Shown here in pieces: positions 56,173-64,000 of a stretch of DNA of 64,000 bases (position 1 is the stretch's first letter; each line of letters opens with the position of its first letter). This DNA comes from Sporosarcina luteola (GTDB taxonomy: Bacteria; Bacillota; Bacilli; Bacillales_A; Planococcaceae): positions 310,001 to 374,000 of the forward strand of contig NZ_JAMBOK010000001.1 of the NCBI RefSeq assembly GCF_023715585.1. The letters are read 5' to 3'. The position numbers were made by a program, and so were the translations under genes. The notes beneath the pieces were generated by a model. That model made no database searches. It was not told where the DNA came from and saw only the letters and a program-made list of their open reading frames with translations.

Positions 56173-57732
56173 TTGGAATATGTCATTGAAATGCTGAACA
56201 TTACAAAGCAATTCGGTAATTTCCGGGCGAATGACAACATCACCTTGCAATTGAGGAAAGGTGAGATCCATGCGCTTCTAGGTGAAAATGGCGCAGGGAA
56301 AACCACTTTGATGAATGTGTTGTTCGGACTGTATCAACCTGAAGAGGGAGAGATACGCGTCAATGGGAAAAAGGTAAATATTACGAGTCCGAACGTTGCA
56401 AACGACCTTGGTATTGGTATGGTTCATCAACACTTCATGCTCGTCGAGAATTTGACAGTCACCGAAAATATTATTTTAGGCAATGAGCCGAGAAAGATGG
56501 GTATTGTCAATAGTAAAGATGCAGCAAAGAAAGTAGCGGAGATTTCCAAGACGTATGGATTGAATGTCGATCCCTTTGCAAAAATCGAAGATATATCGGT
56601 CGGAATGCAACAACGTGTGGAAATTCTAAAAACACTTTATCGTGGTGCAAATATACTTATTTTTGATGAACCAACGGCTTCTTTAACTCCTCAAGAAATA
56701 CAAGAATTGATTGGAATCATGAAGAAACTAATCACCGAAGGAAAATCAATTATCATCATCACCCACAAACTACAAGAAATCATGGATGTATCCGACCGTG
56801 TTACTGTCATTCGAAAAGGACAAGGGATCGGTACGGTTGTGACGTCAGAAACGAATCCTGAAGAACTTGCAACGTTGATGGTCGGAAGGCAAGTGACATT
56901 TAAGACGGAAAAAGGTCCTGCAAATCCGCAAGAAGATGTGTTAAACATCGAAAATCTTGTTGTCTTGGATTATAGAGGGGTCGAAAAAGTGAAAGGGTTG
57001 AATCTTTCAGTCCGAAAAGGCGAGATTGTTGGCCTTGCCGGAATCGATGGCAACGGGCAATCTGAATTAATTGAAGCAATTGCTGGCCTGCGCAAAGTGA
57101 AGAGTGGAAAGATCACCATCAATTCCAAAGATATTACGTCATTGAAAACGAGAAAAATAACGGAATCCGGTTTAGGTCATATCCCGCAAGACCGTCATAA
57201 GCATGGTCTTGTACTTGACTTTTCTGTCGGCTACAATGCTGCCTTACAGGAGTATTACCACGCACCATTTTCGAAAAATGGACTCATGCATTATGAAGTT
57301 GTAGCGGAAAAAGCAAAGAAAATCATTGAAGAATATGACGTGAGAACCCAAGGCGAGCATGAACTTGCCCGGGCTTTGTCGGGAGGAAATCAGCAAAAGC
57401 TGATTATCGGACGCGAAGTTTCACGTGATCCCGATTTGCTTATTGCGGCTTTGCCGACGAGGGGTTTGGACGTCGGGGCAATTGAATTCATCCATAAAAG
57501 GCTGATTGAACAACGTGATAAAGGGAAAGCGGTCTTCCTCATTTCCTTTGAGCTTGATGAAGTCATGAACGTATCTGACCGGATTGCCGTCATCCATGAT
57601 GGCCAAATCGTCGATACAGTCATTCCATCGGAAACGACCGAAAAGGAGCTAGGTCTGTTAATGGCCGGGCATTCGAAGGATGACAAAGGGAAACATGAAC
57701 GGAAAGAAGGTGCAGATCGAGATGTCCAATAG
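56173..57732 (+). CDS. Sugar/nucleoside-type ABC transporter ATP-binding protein (NupO/YufO-like)
   Basis: The protein has 519 residues with two fused ATPase domains. The first has Walker A GENGAGKTTLMNVLFGLYQP, VGMQQRVEIL and IFDEPTASLT; the second has the degenerate GIDGNGQSELIEAI and ALSGGNQQKLIIGREV. The start is TTG 56173, giving the family N-terminus EYVIEMLNITKQF, with GAGGAAGTG upstream; the frame is open to 56116. It energises uptake with the two permeases downstream. Confidence 0.94.
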   Translation: MEYVIEMLNITKQFGNFRANDNITLQLRKGEIHALLGENGAGKTTLMNVLFGLYQPEEGEIRVNGKKVNITSPNVANDLGIGMVHQHFMLVENLTVTENIILGNEPRKMGIVNSKDAAKKVAEISKTYGLNVDPFAKIEDISVGMQQRVEILKTLYRGANILIFDEPTASLTPQEIQELIGIMKKLITEGKSIIIITHKLQEIMDVSDRVTVIRKGQGIGTVVTSETNPEELATLMVGRQVTFKTEKGPANPQEDVLNIENLVVLDYRGVEKVKGLNLSVRKGEIVGLAGIDGNGQSELIEAIAGLRKVKSGKITINSKDITSLKTRKITESGLGHIPQDRHKHGLVLDFSVGYNAALQEYYHAPFSKNGLMHYEVVAEKAKKIIEEYDVRTQGEHELARALSGGNQQKLIIGREVSRDPDLLIAALPTRGLDVGAIEFIHKRLIEQRDKGKAVFLISFELDEVMNVSDRIAVIHDGQIVDTVIPSETTEKELGLLMAGHSKDDKGKHERKEGADRDVQ

Positions 57733-58768
57733 AGTAATTAAAATTTTAGTGCCGGCCATTTCGATTATTCTGGGTTTACTCGTAGGAGCAGTCGTCATGC
57801 TATTCAGCGGCTACGATCCAGTGGCCGGCTATATAGCATTATGGAATGGTATTTTCGGAGATAGCTATGCAATCGGGGAAACGATCCGGCAGATCAGCCC
57901 GTATATCCTGGCGGGTCTAGCAGTTGCATTCGCATTTCGTACGGGGCTATTCAACATCGGTGTAGAGGGACAGCTCATGGTTGGATGGTTTGCTTCGGCA
58001 TATGTCGGTGCTGCATTTGAATTGCCAATGTACATACACTTGCCATTCGCACTACTGGCTGCTGCATTGGCTGGAGCGCTTTGGGGCTTGGTACCCGGCA
58101 TATTGAAAGCGACATTACGTGTCCATGAAGTAATTGTCACAATCATGATGAACTATATTGCACTTCATGTCGTGAATGCATTAATCAAAACCGTATCCGG
58201 CGGAAGCTACAAGACGGATAAAATACATCCGACGGCTTCATTGCGCTCGGAATTCCTATCTAATTTGACTGATTACTCTACTCTCCATTTCGGAATTTTC
58301 GTGGCGCTTGCCATGGTCGTCGTCATGTGGTTCATCCTAGAAAAGACAAAAACCGGTTTCGAATTGAAATCGGTCGGTTTTAACCAGAACGCTTCCCACT
58401 ATGCAGGGATGAATGTAAATAAAAACATCATTTTGTCCATGGTCATTTCAGGTGCTTTTGCAGGTCTTGGCGGTGCCATGGAAGGTCTGGGTACGTTTGG
58501 AAGCATGACGAACCAAGGAGGGTTCACTGGAATCGGGTTTGACGGAATCGCTGTAGCATTACTCGGTGCCAACTCACCGCTCGGCGTCATCTTCGGTGCA
58601 TCATTGTTCGGTTCATTGAAGTACGGAGCAAATAATATGCCGAATGCAGCGAGCATTCCACTGGAAATCGTTTCAATCGTAATTGCACTTATCATCTTCT
58701 TTGTTGCTTGCGGATATATCATCCGGGTTGGGCTGGAACGGTTGAATAAGAAAAAGGAGGCGAAATGA
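57722..58768 (+). CDS. ABC nucleoside transporter permease (NupP/YufP-like)
   Basis: The protein has 348 residues, as in B. subtilis YufP, with about 9-10 membrane segments. It shows the permease segment FNIGVEGQLMVGWFASAYVG and VHEVIVTIMMNYIALHVVNA. ATG 57722 (MSNRVIKILVPA) has AAGGTG 10 bases upstream; earlier starts at 57680 and 57695 lie further into the ATPase gene. It overlaps that gene by 11 bases. Confidence 0.93.
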   Translation: MSNRVIKILVPAISIILGLLVGAVVMLFSGYDPVAGYIALWNGIFGDSYAIGETIRQISPYILAGLAVAFAFRTGLFNIGVEGQLMVGWFASAYVGAAFELPMYIHLPFALLAAALAGALWGLVPGILKATLRVHEVIVTIMMNYIALHVVNALIKTVSGGSYKTDKIHPTASLRSEFLSNLTDYSTLHFGIFVALAMVVVMWFILEKTKTGFELKSVGFNQNASHYAGMNVNKNIILSMVISGAFAGLGGAMEGLGTFGSMTNQGGFTGIGFDGIAVALLGANSPLGVIFGASLFGSLKYGANNMPNAASIPLEIVSIVIALIIFFVACGYIIRVGLERLNKKKEAK

Positions 58769-58769
58769 C

Positions 58770-59729
58770 ATGAGCTTTTTAGAAGTGCTTTACTTTATCG
58801 TGCCGACTTCGATCGCTTATGCCGCCCCTCTCATTCTCACTGCCATCGGAGGCGTTTTCTCAGAACGGTCCGGTGTTGTCAATATTGGACTCGAAGGCCT
58901 AATGGTCATGGGTGCGTTTATAGGAATTGTCTTCAACTTGGCATATGCGGACGTCTTCGGTTCATGGACTCCATGGATTGCTTTATTGGTTGCTATGCTA
59001 GTTTCTGCCGTCTTTTCGATCTTACATGCAATTGCGTCTGTCTCATTCCGAGCGGACCAAGTCGTTTCCGGGGTGGCTATCAACATGCTCGGTATAGCGA
59101 TCGCATTGTTTTCTGTGAAAATGATGTTCGGAAAAGGGCAGACTGATTTCATCCAGAAGAAAATCCCGCGTATCAATATACCGATACTGCAAGATATCCC
59201 TGTAATCGGACCGATGTTTTTCAAATCGGTATACGGCACATCGGTCTTGGCGATCGTCGTCGCTGCAATTGCCTGGTTCGTCATCTACAAGACTCCATTC
59301 GGACTCCGTCTCCGTTCAGTAGGGGAGCATCCGATGGCAGCAGACACGATGGGCATCAATGTTACGAAAATCCGTTATACAGCAGTTATTCTGTCGGGCG
59401 GGTTAGCTGGCATAGGCGGAGCAATCTACTCTCAAACGATGACCGGAGACTTCGGTCATGCGACGATCAACGGCCAAGGATTCATGGCATTGGCGGCGAT
59501 GATTTTCGGTAAGTGGCATCCGATCGGTGCGATGGGCGCAGCATTATTCTTCGGATTCGCCCAAGCGCTTGCGATTAGTGCGGGATCGATTGATCTTATC
59601 AAGAATGTCCCGACCGTCTACTTCCACATCCTTCCGTATGTTCTGACGATTCTTGCACTTGCAGGGTTCATCGGAAAGGCGAATGCTCCGAAAGCGAACG
59701 GCATTCCTTACATTAAAGGCAGCCGATAA
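58770..59729 (+). CDS. ABC nucleoside transporter permease (NupQ/YufQ-like)
   Basis: The protein has 319 residues, equal to YufQ, with about eight membrane segments. It shows SGVVNIGLEGLMVMGAFIGI, SFRADQVVSGVAINMLGIAI and LRSVGEHPMAADTMGINVTK. It pairs with the upstream permease to form the channel. AAGGAGGCG precedes ATG 58770, one base after the previous stop codon. Confidence 0.93.
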   Translation: MSFLEVLYFIVPTSIAYAAPLILTAIGGVFSERSGVVNIGLEGLMVMGAFIGIVFNLAYADVFGSWTPWIALLVAMLVSAVFSILHAIASVSFRADQVVSGVAINMLGIAIALFSVKMMFGKGQTDFIQKKIPRINIPILQDIPVIGPMFFKSVYGTSVLAIVVAAIAWFVIYKTPFGLRLRSVGEHPMAADTMGINVTKIRYTAVILSGGLAGIGGAIYSQTMTGDFGHATINGQGFMALAAMIFGKWHPIGAMGAALFFGFAQALAISAGSIDLIKNVPTVYFHILPYVLTILALAGFIGKANAPKANGIPYIKGSR

Positions 59730-59738
59730 ACTATCAAC

Positions 59739-59780
59739 AACCGCTTGGCTCCAAATTTATTGGAGACCAGGCGGTTTTCC
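59739..59780 (+). terminator. Terminator after the transporter operon
   Basis: AACCGCTTGGCTCCAA and TTGGAGACCAGGCGGTT form a long hairpin with small bulges followed by TTCCGTTTTG. Confidence 0.75.
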
Positions 59781-59802
59781 GTTTTGGAAAAATGCGTTTA
59801 TT

Positions 59803-59832
59803 TTGCCATACAGATATGATGAAATGTATATT
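59803..59832 (+). promoter_or_regulatory. Candidate sigma-A promoter of ymfF
   Basis: TTGCCA (59803-59808) and TATATT (59827-59832) are 18 bases apart and end 43 bases before the ymfF start. Confidence 0.55.
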
Positions 59833-59875
59833 GTAGAAGGGTATTCGTATAATAAAGAAAAAACGAGGTGGTCGT

Positions 59876-61141
59876 ATGTTTACAAAGGTCGAGCTTCAAA
59901 AGGGAGTCAATTTATATATACGCAGGACGGAGCAGTTTAAAACGATAACAATGTCCATCAAATGGCTGTCTGAACTTGATGAGAAACAGGCTGCATTCAG
60001 GGCGGTCTTATCAAACGTACTCCAAGATTCGAGCGCGGATTATCCAAAACAAAGCGATTTACGGAAAGCGCTGGATGAATTATATGGTACCGTATTCTAC
60101 ATGGATGCAGGAAAACGCGGTAGATCACATATCGTCTCATTGAATATGGAATGTGTAAACGACGAGTACCTATCGACATCAGGCGTCTTTGATGAAGCAT
60201 TGAAGATGATGAGTAGAATCATCTTTAATCCGAATTTAAAGGACGGAACATTCGATGAGTCCGTCGTTAACCGGGAAAAACGGACTGTAATTGAAAGGAT
60301 AAGATCTATATATGACGATAAAGGAAGGTATGCGCATAAACGCATGCTTGAACTGATGCGTCCGAACGATCCAGCTTCAATGTCTGCAAGCGGAACGGAA
60401 AAGGATGTTGAGAGCATTACAACTGCGTCACTCCTGGATACATACAAGAGAATGTTGGATGAAGATGAAATCGACATTTATGTAGTCGGAGATGTCCAAG
60501 AGAATGAACTGGCTGAAAAAATAAAATCGATGTTCAGCTTCCCGGCAAGAGAAGCTGTGAGGAAACAATATGAACAGCCCGATACGAAAAACAGAGAGGC
60601 GCGCCAAGTATTTGAACGGCAGGACATGAAGCAAGGGAAGCTGCAAGTCGGATACAGCACTCCTGTTTCCTTCTTCCATCCTGATTACCCTAAAATGCAA
60701 GTTGCCAATGGTGTGCTTGGCGGGTTCGCGCATAGTAAATTGTTCATGAACGTGCGGGAAAAAGAAAGTATGGCATACACTGTAAACAGTGCGTACGCGG
60801 CATATTACGGCATTGTATATGTCATGGCGGGAATTGATGCGGACCTCGAGGAGAAAGCCGTAAAGTTGATCGGTGAACAGATTGACGCTCTGCAGAACGG
60901 GAACGTATCTGATTTGGAGCTTGACCAGACAATCGCCTTACTGACGAACAGCATCCGCAGCGCATTCGATTCCGCAAGAGGCCAAATTGAATTGTACGAT
61001 CAATACAAACAATTGGATGAGGATTTCACGGCCGATAAATGGATTGCCAAATGGGAGGCGGTCTCAATCGAAGATGTTCAACAGATGGCATCTCAGATCC
61101 ACCTGGAACTTATCTACTTGCTATCGGGAAGAGAGGCGTAA
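59876..61141 (+). CDS. ymfF: M16-family protein YmfF lacking the zinc motif
   Basis: The protein has 421 residues. The fold resembles M16 peptidases (TIMxxKWLSELDEKQAAFRA; LRKALDELYGTVFYMDAGKR; LGGFAHSKLFMNVREKESMA). The region that should hold HxxEH instead reads RAVLSNVLQDSSADYPKQSD, so no zinc ligands are present. It is probably the non-catalytic partner of YmfH, as in two-chain M16 enzymes. CGAGGTGG precedes ATG 59876. Confidence 0.9.
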   Translation: MFTKVELQKGVNLYIRRTEQFKTITMSIKWLSELDEKQAAFRAVLSNVLQDSSADYPKQSDLRKALDELYGTVFYMDAGKRGRSHIVSLNMECVNDEYLSTSGVFDEALKMMSRIIFNPNLKDGTFDESVVNREKRTVIERIRSIYDDKGRYAHKRMLELMRPNDPASMSASGTEKDVESITTASLLDTYKRMLDEDEIDIYVVGDVQENELAEKIKSMFSFPAREAVRKQYEQPDTKNREARQVFERQDMKQGKLQVGYSTPVSFFHPDYPKMQVANGVLGGFAHSKLFMNVREKESMAYTVNSAYAAYYGIVYVMAGIDADLEEKAVKLIGEQIDALQNGNVSDLELDQTIALLTNSIRSAFDSARGQIELYDQYKQLDEDFTADKWIAKWEAVSIEDVQQMASQIHLELIYLLSGREA

Positions 61142-61143
61142 CG

Positions 61144-62442
61144 ATGGAAAAAATCATTTTTGACAACTTACAAGAAACCCTATTCCACGAAAGGCTCGAC
61201 AATGGCCTGCACGTGTATATATTGCCTAAGCGAGGATTTTCGAAGACGTATGTGACATTTACGACGAAATATGGTTCAATCGACAGGACGTTCATTCCTA
61301 GGGGCAAGGAAGAATATGTTACAGTGCCTGACGGGATTGCCCACTTCCTGGAACATAAGATGTTCGATAAGAAGGATGAGGACGTATTCCAGAAGTTCGG
61401 CGTCCTTGGTGCTTCCGCGAATGCTTTCACTTCATTCACGCGGACATCCTATTTGTTCTCCACAACCGATAACTTATATGAAAACACAAAAGTGCTGCTC
61501 GATTTTGTGCAGGAGCCTTATTTCACAAAAGAAAAGGTAGAGAAAGAAAAGGGCATCATCGCACAGGAAATTACGATGTATGATGACAATCCCGATTGGC
61601 GGAACTATTTTGGGACGATCCAAAGCTTATACAAAGAATTTCCTGTCAACATCGATATTGCGGGAACCATCGATACAATCCAAGAAATCACTGCAGAGCA
61701 CTTGACTGAATGTTATGAAACGTTTTATCATCCTTCGAATATGACTGTATTCGTCATAGGCGCTGTAGATCCGGATGAGATGATGAGTTTTATCCGTGAA
61801 GATCAAAACAGCAAGGAGTTTTCCGAGCCCGAAGAAATAAAGCGGAAGTATCCAGAAGAGCCTAAAGAAGCGAACAGGAAGAAAACTGTGTTGGAAATGG
61901 ATGTTCTAAGACCAAAATTCAATTACGGCATGAAGTGCAATCATACAATTTTGGATGGAGATGAAATGCTCCGCCAGGACTTGTCGGTTAATCTTCTCCT
62001 TGATATTTTGTTTGGTAGGACTTCGGAATTCTACACAAAGGCGTACAATGATAATTTAATCGATGAAACATATCACTATGATTTCATATTTGAGAAAGGC
62101 TTCGGATTCGCAATGGTTGAATCGGATACGGATAACCCGGAAGAGTTGGAAGCAGCAGTTCGTAGCACGATGAATTCATTAGCTAAAAAATGGACGATTA
62201 CTGAGGATGATCTCAATCGAGCAAGAAAACGAAGGATCGGTCAATTCATGCGTTCATTGAATTCCATTGAATTCATTTCCAATCAGTTCACTCAATACAA
62301 TTTCAATGACATGAATTTATTTGATGTTGTGCCGACGCTTGAAAATATTGAAATGGGACATTTAAAGGACGCATTCGCAACAATTTCCAACGAAGAAAGT
62401 CATACTGTCATGACAATCATTCCAGGTTCAAAAGAAGACTGA
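61144..62442 (+). CDS. ymfH: M16 zinc metallopeptidase YmfH
   Basis: The protein has 432 residues. The HxxEH motif is at residues 67-71 (GIAHFLEHKMFDKKDEDVFQ), with the distal Glu region EKEKGIIAQEITMYDDNPDW. The second half is the inactive M16 repeat. It starts 2 bases after the ymfF stop, suggesting a matched pair. ATG 61144 has GAGAGGCG upstream; the open frame extends back to 61039 inside ymfF without a site. The substrate is unknown. Confidence 0.93.
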   Translation: MEKIIFDNLQETLFHERLDNGLHVYILPKRGFSKTYVTFTTKYGSIDRTFIPRGKEEYVTVPDGIAHFLEHKMFDKKDEDVFQKFGVLGASANAFTSFTRTSYLFSTTDNLYENTKVLLDFVQEPYFTKEKVEKEKGIIAQEITMYDDNPDWRNYFGTIQSLYKEFPVNIDIAGTIDTIQEITAEHLTECYETFYHPSNMTVFVIGAVDPDEMMSFIREDQNSKEFSEPEEIKRKYPEEPKEANRKKTVLEMDVLRPKFNYGMKCNHTILDGDEMLRQDLSVNLLLDILFGRTSEFYTKAYNDNLIDETYHYDFIFEKGFGFAMVESDTDNPEELEAAVRSTMNSLAKKWTITEDDLNRARKRRIGQFMRSLNSIEFISNQFTQYNFNDMNLFDVVPTLENIEMGHLKDAFATISNEESHTVMTIIPGSKED

Positions 62443-62443
62443 A

Positions 62444-63172
62444 ATGACTAGGCGGGCAGTGATTCTCGGTTCGTCCGGAGGAATCGGGGAGGCGATAAGC
62501 CGCAAACTTGCCGATGACGGGTGGACCTTATATCTTCATTACAACCGAAACGAAGAGCGGGCGCTGGACTTGCAGAGGAGATTGACAGAAAAATATCCTG
62601 AGCGAGATTTCCATATTGTCCAATCGGATTTTTCTAAGGAGGATGGCGCCCGGAGGCTTGCAGAGCAAGTGGGACAAGTCCAAGCGATTGTTGTCGCTCT
62701 CGGGCAGTCGGTGTTGAAATTATTGACCGACACGAATAGCGACGACATGGATGCTTTATGGCTTGTGCATATGCGGAACCCAGCATTGTTCATAAGCCTC
62801 ACATCTCCCCAGTTGCGCAGCCATCCCGTTTCATACGTCCTATTCATCGGATCGATTTGGGGGAACACGGGTGCAGCAGGGGAAGTGATGTATTCCGCCG
62901 TGAAAGGAGCCCAGCATGCATTCGTCAAAGCGTATGCAAAAGAGGCAGCTTATACGGGAACACGGGTGAACGCCATAGCGCCTGGATGGATTGATACCGA
63001 AATGAATAGCGAATTGTCAATGGATGATAAACAACTCATCCTGGATGAAATACCTTTGCAGTCAACCGGCCAACCTGAGCAAGTGGCTGATCTTGCAAGC
63101 TTCCTTCTCAGCGGAAGAGCGGATTACATGACAGGGGAAGTTTTGAAGCTCAATGGCGGATGGTATATCTGA
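62444..63172 (+). CDS. ymfI: SDR reductase YmfI (EF-P 5-aminopentanone reductase)
   Basis: The protein has 242 residues of short-chain dehydrogenase type. The NAD(P) loop is GSSGGIGEAISRKL; the catalytic Tyr-Lys pair is in YSAVKGAQHAFVKA; APGWIDTEMNSELS follows. The B. subtilis protein at this place completes the 5-aminopentanol modification on elongation factor P, which aids polyproline translation and swarming. It starts 1 base after the ymfH stop. A generic SDR function cannot be excluded from sequence alone. Confidence 0.88.
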   Translation: MTRRAVILGSSGGIGEAISRKLADDGWTLYLHYNRNEERALDLQRRLTEKYPERDFHIVQSDFSKEDGARRLAEQVGQVQAIVVALGQSVLKLLTDTNSDDMDALWLVHMRNPALFISLTSPQLRSHPVSYVLFIGSIWGNTGAAGEVMYSAVKGAQHAFVKAYAKEAAYTGTRVNAIAPGWIDTEMNSELSMDDKQLILDEIPLQSTGQPEQVADLASFLLSGRADYMTGEVLKLNGGWYI

Positions 63173-63217
63173 ACTTGAAATCAGTACGCAATTACGCCGA
63201 GTTGGAATTGATGTTAT

Positions 63218-63250
63218 AGGGGAGACGATTATCCCCTTTTTCTTTTTTCC
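63218..63250 (+). terminator. Terminator after ymfI
   Basis: AGGGGA (63218-63223) pairs with TCCCCT (63232-63237), followed by a long T-rich run. Confidence 0.75.
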
Positions 63251-63311
63251 TTTTCTTCAGCTGTCGAATCCGTTATTATAGAACTAAGTTGCGTCTTTTG
63301 CGTCCTACTAC

Positions 63312-63340
63312 TTGAACCGTTCCAAAAGGGGCCGTATAAT
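63312..63340 (+). promoter_or_regulatory. Sigma-A promoter of ymfK
   Basis: TTGAAC (63312-63317) and a perfect TATAAT (63335-63340) are separated by 17 bases, 41 bases before the start. Confidence 0.75.
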
Positions 63341-63381
63341 CAAATTCGCTAGAGTGAAAATGGTTCGAAGGGGTGTGTCGA

Positions 63382-64000
63382 ATGGGTGAATGGTATGTCG
63401 AATATGAGATACAGGTGAATCGGCCAGGCTTGCTCGGAGACATCGCTTCCCTATTAGGGATGCTGCGCGTCAACATTGTAACGATCAACGGTGTGGACGG
63501 CGGACATCGCGGCATGCTAGTCCGAACTGAGAATGACGATCAGATTAAGCGTTTCGAATTAATTGCATCCACGATGGAGACCATTCAGGTGAAAAAGATC
63601 CGTGAACCGAAACTGCGCGATATTTTGGCAGTGAGGCATGGACGTTACATTCAACGGGATGTAGATGATCGGAAAACATTCAGATTCATTCGCAGCGAAT
63701 TGGGTGTCCTTGTAGATTTCATGGCGGAGCTGTTCAAGCAGGATGGCCATAAATTGATCGGCATCCGGGGTATGCCTAGGGTCGGAAAGACGGAATCCGT
63801 CGTGGCCGCAAGTGTGTGTGCGAATAAGAAATGGATTTTCCTTTCTTCCACGATGATCAAACAGACCGTACGGAACACCTTGGCGGGAGATGAGTTTTCG
63901 AAGGATAATATATTTATCCTCGACGGCATTGTCACGCGTAAATCCGGTGATGAAAGGCATATGCAGCTCGTCCGTGAAATGATGAGCATGCCTACCATCA
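63382..64000 (+). CDS. ymfK: YmfK-like DUF3388 protein with ACT-like and P-loop segments (partial)
   Basis: An open frame starts at ATG 63382 and runs off the right edge (206 residues). The N-terminal part (MGEWYVEYEIQVNRPGLLGD, IASLLGMLRVNIVTINGVDG) looks like an ACT-type ligand-binding fold. From about residue 125 a P-loop follows: GMPRVGKT at 130-137, then strand IFILDGIV as a possible Walker B. This matches my memory of YmfK (DUF3388), function unknown. GAAGGGGTG precedes the start. ymfJ, normally between ymfI and ymfK, is missing. Confidence 0.8.
   Translation, partial: MGEWYVEYEIQVNRPGLLGDIASLLGMLRVNIVTINGVDGGHRGMLVRTENDDQIKRFELIASTMETIQVKKIREPKLRDILAVRHGRYIQRDVDDRKTFRFIRSELGVLVDFMAELFKQDGHKLIGIRGMPRVGKTESVVAASVCANKKWIFLSSTMIKQTVRNTLAGDEFSKDNIFILDGIVTRKSGDERHMQLVREMMSMPTI

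Overview
The window is a slice of a Gram-positive, low-to-moderate G+C, motile, endospore-forming Firmicute chromosome. Gene order closely follows the Bacillus subtilis fla/che - rpsB - polC - infB - pnp - spoVF - spoIIIE block. Protein details, intergenic repeat types and several missing B. subtilis genes fit a member of the Planococcaceae (Sporosarcina-like); this placement is inference from recollection of relatives, not from a search. All recognisable genes lie on the + strand. No tRNA, rRNA, IS element, prophage or CRISPR array was seen.

Region 1 (1-19.9 kb) is the downstream two thirds of a fla/che operon: the end of fliK, flgD, a flagellar operon protein, flgE, swrD, fliL, fliM, fliY, cheY, fliZ(fliO), fliP, fliQ, fliR, flhB, flhA, flhF, flhG, cheB, cheA, cheW, cheC, cheD, then sigD, a small Gln/Glu/Lys-rich protein and a SwrB-like membrane protein. 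It encodes hook assembly, the C-ring/switch, the type III export gate, flagellar number and placement control, and the CheA/W/Y/B/C/D adaptation system. Two departures stand out: a structured repeat sits between flgE and swrD, and a strong terminator plus an extended -10 promoter separate sigD from cheD.

Region 2 (19.9-33.5 kb) holds rpsB, tsf, pyrH, frr, uppS, cdsA, dxr, rseP, proS and polC: translation, nucleotide supply, isoprenoid/phospholipid precursors, intramembrane proteolysis and the replicative polymerase. rpsB has a clear promoter and a folded leader; tsf is flanked by two terminators.

Region 3 (33.5-44.4 kb) is the rimP-nusA-ylxR-ylxQ-infB-ylxP-rbfA-truB-ribF-rpsO-pnp block for ribosome maturation, translation initiation and RNA decay. 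It starts after a 160-bp foldable element with a good sigma-A promoter and a leader terminator. infB carries a 51/54-bp coding tandem repeat. A second, enlarged copy of the flgE-swrD type repeat lies before rpsO.

Region 4 (44.4-53.9 kb) carries mlpA, ymxH, dpaA, dpaB, asd, dapA, a catalytically altered RNase J paralogue and spoIIIE/ftsK. It links lysine/dipicolinate synthesis and sporulation. Compared with B. subtilis (from memory), ylxY, dapG and tepA are missing from their usual places.

Region 5 (54-64 kb) has a GntR regulator, a complete BMP-lipoprotein/ABC nucleoside-type importer (NupNOPQ-like), a pair of M16 peptidase family proteins (one lacking and one keeping the zinc motif), the EF-P modifying reductase YmfI and the start of ymfK. 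I found no clearly new defence or biosynthetic system. The most interesting signals are regulatory RNA structures and the repeats.
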